NCBI GenBank assembly: GCA_964558715.1
Contig: CAZLFD010000057.1
Span: 1 to 6,705, forward strand
From: JBGSOV01 sp964558715
GTDB lineage: Bacteria; Patescibacteriota; Gracilibacteria; CAIRYL01; GCA-016699755
DNA length: 6,705 nucleotides
Reading direction: 5' to 3'
Below the pieces are notes generated by a model that saw only the letters and a list, made by a program, of their open reading frames with translations, made no database searches and was not told where the DNA came from. Positions 5,341 through 6,705 of the stretch are shown one piece after another; the stretch's first letter is position 1; each line of letters starts with the position of its first letter. The position numbers and the translations under genes were made by a program.

Positions 5341-6384
5341 ATGAAACATCTATCCCCCGAAACTCGTGCAGAGCAACTCATTGTTGAGGATAACAAGGCT
5401 CGCTACGACAAACGGAATACTCTACGCGATATCCTTGTTTTAAGCCTTTCTGATCTGCTCGAGCAGGACAGCATTGATGGTAATGCTATTCTGAGCCTCC
5501 TTGCAGATCTTGGGCTTGAAACAGAGGTAGATTTTTCAAAAAAAACCGTCGATGAAATGCGAGAAGGTGTTCGTGAACTCATTGCATATCTTGAAGAAGC
5601 TTCAAGCGGTGTTTTGAAAGTAACAACCGTACATGAAGATACTGCGGATGCTACCACTAAGACTGCAGAGGGTGTAGAGGGTGCAGACAAGATTCGCGCT
5701 ACCCTTGATCAACTCACAGAAGGACGATTTTTGAGCGTAGAAGCTATGAACAAAGCTCTACAAGAATTGGAGGGTGTGAATGTGGAAATTCCAGCAGATG
5801 AGATCGCTCGACTGAACGGACTGTTTCCAAATGAACTTTCTGAGGAAACACTCGCTATGATAAAACGTATAAAAGATCAAACTGAAGAAGATAAAGGTCC
5901 AATCGTTATGCAACTTCCTGCAAAAGTTATGGTAGATGGACAAGAGAAACCATTTACTATCGCAGTAATGCAAGAAATCATGCGAGAAGCTGCTAACGCA
6001 GACAGCAGCCTAAAGCCTTTGTGGCTTACTGATTATGTGCCCGAGTATGTTAAAAACAAAGTATGGGACAGTGCTCTTACTGTGTGGACATCAGCTTGTC
6101 TAAAAGGATCAAAGAGCAAAAACTATCAAGATCAACTCAAGCATCAAGCAGACATTCTGGGGGGCCAATACGGCATTGAAGCCGACATGATTCTTGCGAT
6201 GGCACTTCGGGACATCTCAGGACAAGAAGAGCTTATGCGTCAAGATTTGATGCGACTAAATACTCTGGACGTCGGTTGCGACCCGCTCCATGTCAGCGTC
6301 GACGGCCGTGACCTCCGCCTCTCCTCTTCGAACAGATTTGACTCGTACGGCGGGGTCGGTGCCTCCCTCCGAATTTCCTCTTAA
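5341..6384 (+). CDS. Hypothetical protein of unknown family, 347 residues
   Basis: I do not recognise this protein. It begins MKHLSPETRAEQL and has no signal peptide or membrane segment, so it is probably cytoplasmic. It is acidic and rich in Leu, Glu and Asp. Predicted helical stretches lie at about residues 20-95 and 115-185. A short Thr/Ala/Gly-rich linker (TTVHEDTADATTKTAEG, about 103-119) separates them. A more mixed part (about 190-305) contains KPLWLTDYVPEYVKNKVWDS and a helical stretch ending MRQDLMRLN. The last 40 residues (TLDVGCDPLHVSVDGRDLRL... to GGVGASLRISS) look like a separate beta-rich module. By hand count this DNA is 62% GC (6265-6384), against about 35% for 5821-5940. ATG 5341 is preferred over ATG 5302 because the promoter's -10 box ends at 5301. 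No Shine-Dalgarno is visible. The gene stands alone, divergent from the chorismate mutase gene. Confidence 0.75.
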   Translation: MKHLSPETRAEQLIVEDNKARYDKRNTLRDILVLSLSDLLEQDSIDGNAILSLLADLGLETEVDFSKKTVDEMREGVRELIAYLEEASSGVLKVTTVHEDTADATTKTAEGVEGADKIRATLDQLTEGRFLSVEAMNKALQELEGVNVEIPADEIARLNGLFPNELSEETLAMIKRIKDQTEEDKGPIVMQLPAKVMVDGQEKPFTIAVMQEIMREAANADSSLKPLWLTDYVPEYVKNKVWDSALTVWTSACLKGSKSKNYQDQLKHQADILGGQYGIEADMILAMALRDISGQEELMRQDLMRLNTLDVGCDPLHVSVDGRDLRLSSSNRFDSYGGVGASLRISS

Positions 6385-6653
6385 GGTATTTGGTATTTGA
6401 ATCTGTGGCTTGTAGTTGCTTTTGATTTTTTTTGGTAAAGAGGGTGCTAAAACTGCCTGAGTCGATTTTTTTTAAATAGCGTCAGTCCGCTACTCCAATG
6501 TCGCCGAGATAAATGATATGATTTCGCACGCTGGCTGGCGAAGGCACAGAAAAATCCAATGGGATTATAAGAGCATCGCCAAGCGGAAAACGAAGTTGGT
6601 ACGCATTGACACAAACAATCGGTAGTCAGAGAAGCTTACAAACATATTTTCAC
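6385..6653. other. Intergenic stretch with no supportable gene
   Basis: After the last stop codon I see two T-runs (about 6426-6433 and 6466-6473), neither preceded by a convincing stem, and no tRNA or promoter. Short open frames occur on both strands (35 codons on plus from 6518, 47 codons on minus between 6625 and 6482), but neither resembles a known family nor has a ribosome site. A 17-base stretch at 6445-6461 matches part of the terminal repeat (6675-6691) at 14 positions, which may be chance. Confidence 0.6.
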
Positions 6654-6705
6654 GGGACTAGACCAGAAATGAGTTGCTAAAAATGCCAGAATGGCAGTAA
6701 GCAAC
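6654..6705 (-). repeat. Right arm of the 52-bp perfect inverted repeat
   Basis: Exact reverse complement of 3-54, ending at the last base of the window. The hairpin-forming part (GTTGCT/AGCAAC and TGCCA/TGGCA) lies outermost in both arms, and the GGGACTA end faces inward. No transposase lies next to either arm. Confidence 0.9.

Noticed and set aside
6482..6625. Minus-strand open stretch of 47 codons with a protein-like look (LRFPLGDALIIPLDF)
   Set aside because: No ATG, GTG or TTG start in frame, no ribosome site, and a length expected by chance; a decayed gene fragment cannot be excluded without a search.
6518..6625. Plus-strand frame of 35 codons (MISHAGWRRHRK...)
   Set aside because: Short, basic, with no ribosome site and no recognisable family; it overlaps the minus-strand candidate, so at most one could be real.
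3..6705. The whole window as a composite transposon or linear replicon bounded by terminal inverted repeats
   Set aside because: No transposase, integrase or replication gene lies between the arms, and the cargo is essential core genes and rnpB.

Overview
The window is a compact piece of bacterial chromosome. It carries four conserved core genes (ftsW, murG, tsaD, ruvC), the RNase P RNA gene rnpB, two tRNA genes, a free-standing AroQ-type chorismate mutase and one unrecognised protein. Intergenic gaps are short, most genes lack a clear Shine-Dalgarno sequence, and several palindromic sequences sit between or inside genes. Base composition is moderate (AT-rich in the last gene). murG and ruvC end at TGA and no gene needs TGA as a sense codon, so the standard bacterial code fits. 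The gene set, the sequence style and the final unknown protein suggest a candidate-phyla-radiation bacterium, perhaps Peregrinibacteria-like. That placement is an inference from general resemblance, not a demonstrated assignment.

Layout. Positions 1-54 hold one arm of a perfect 52-bp inverted repeat; the other arm is the last 52 bases. tRNA-Gln(TTG) lies on the minus strand at 133-207. It faces away from rnpB (293-669, plus), and the two share an 85-bp gap with overlapping divergent promoters. ftsW (740-1945) follows on the plus strand and overlaps murG (1869-2948) by 77 bp. After a 133-bp gap with a small palindrome comes tsaD (3082-4110), which meets ruvC (minus, 4115-4591) tail to tail only 4 bp apart. 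A 233-bp gap holds an inverted pair of dispersed-repeat-like sequences and a -10 box. It leads into tRNA-Arg(TCT) (4825-4900, plus). The chorismate mutase gene (minus, 4935-5210) is convergent with that tRNA. A consensus-like promoter at 5273-5301 drives the unknown 347-residue protein (5341-6384). The last 321 bases hold no gene I can support.

How the genes relate. FtsW polymerises peptidoglycan from lipid II and MurG makes lipid II, so the overlapping pair is a cell-wall module. RNase P RNA, the tRNAs and TsaD all serve tRNA maturation or modification (5' end cleavage and t6A37). RuvC resolves Holliday junctions. I see no defence, CRISPR, phage or transposase gene, and no new multi-gene system. 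The points most worth a second look are the terminal inverted repeat, the abrupt GC shift in the last 40 codons of the unknown protein, the 30-bp perfect palindrome inside rnpB and the apparent lack of the L15 GGU motif in that RNA.
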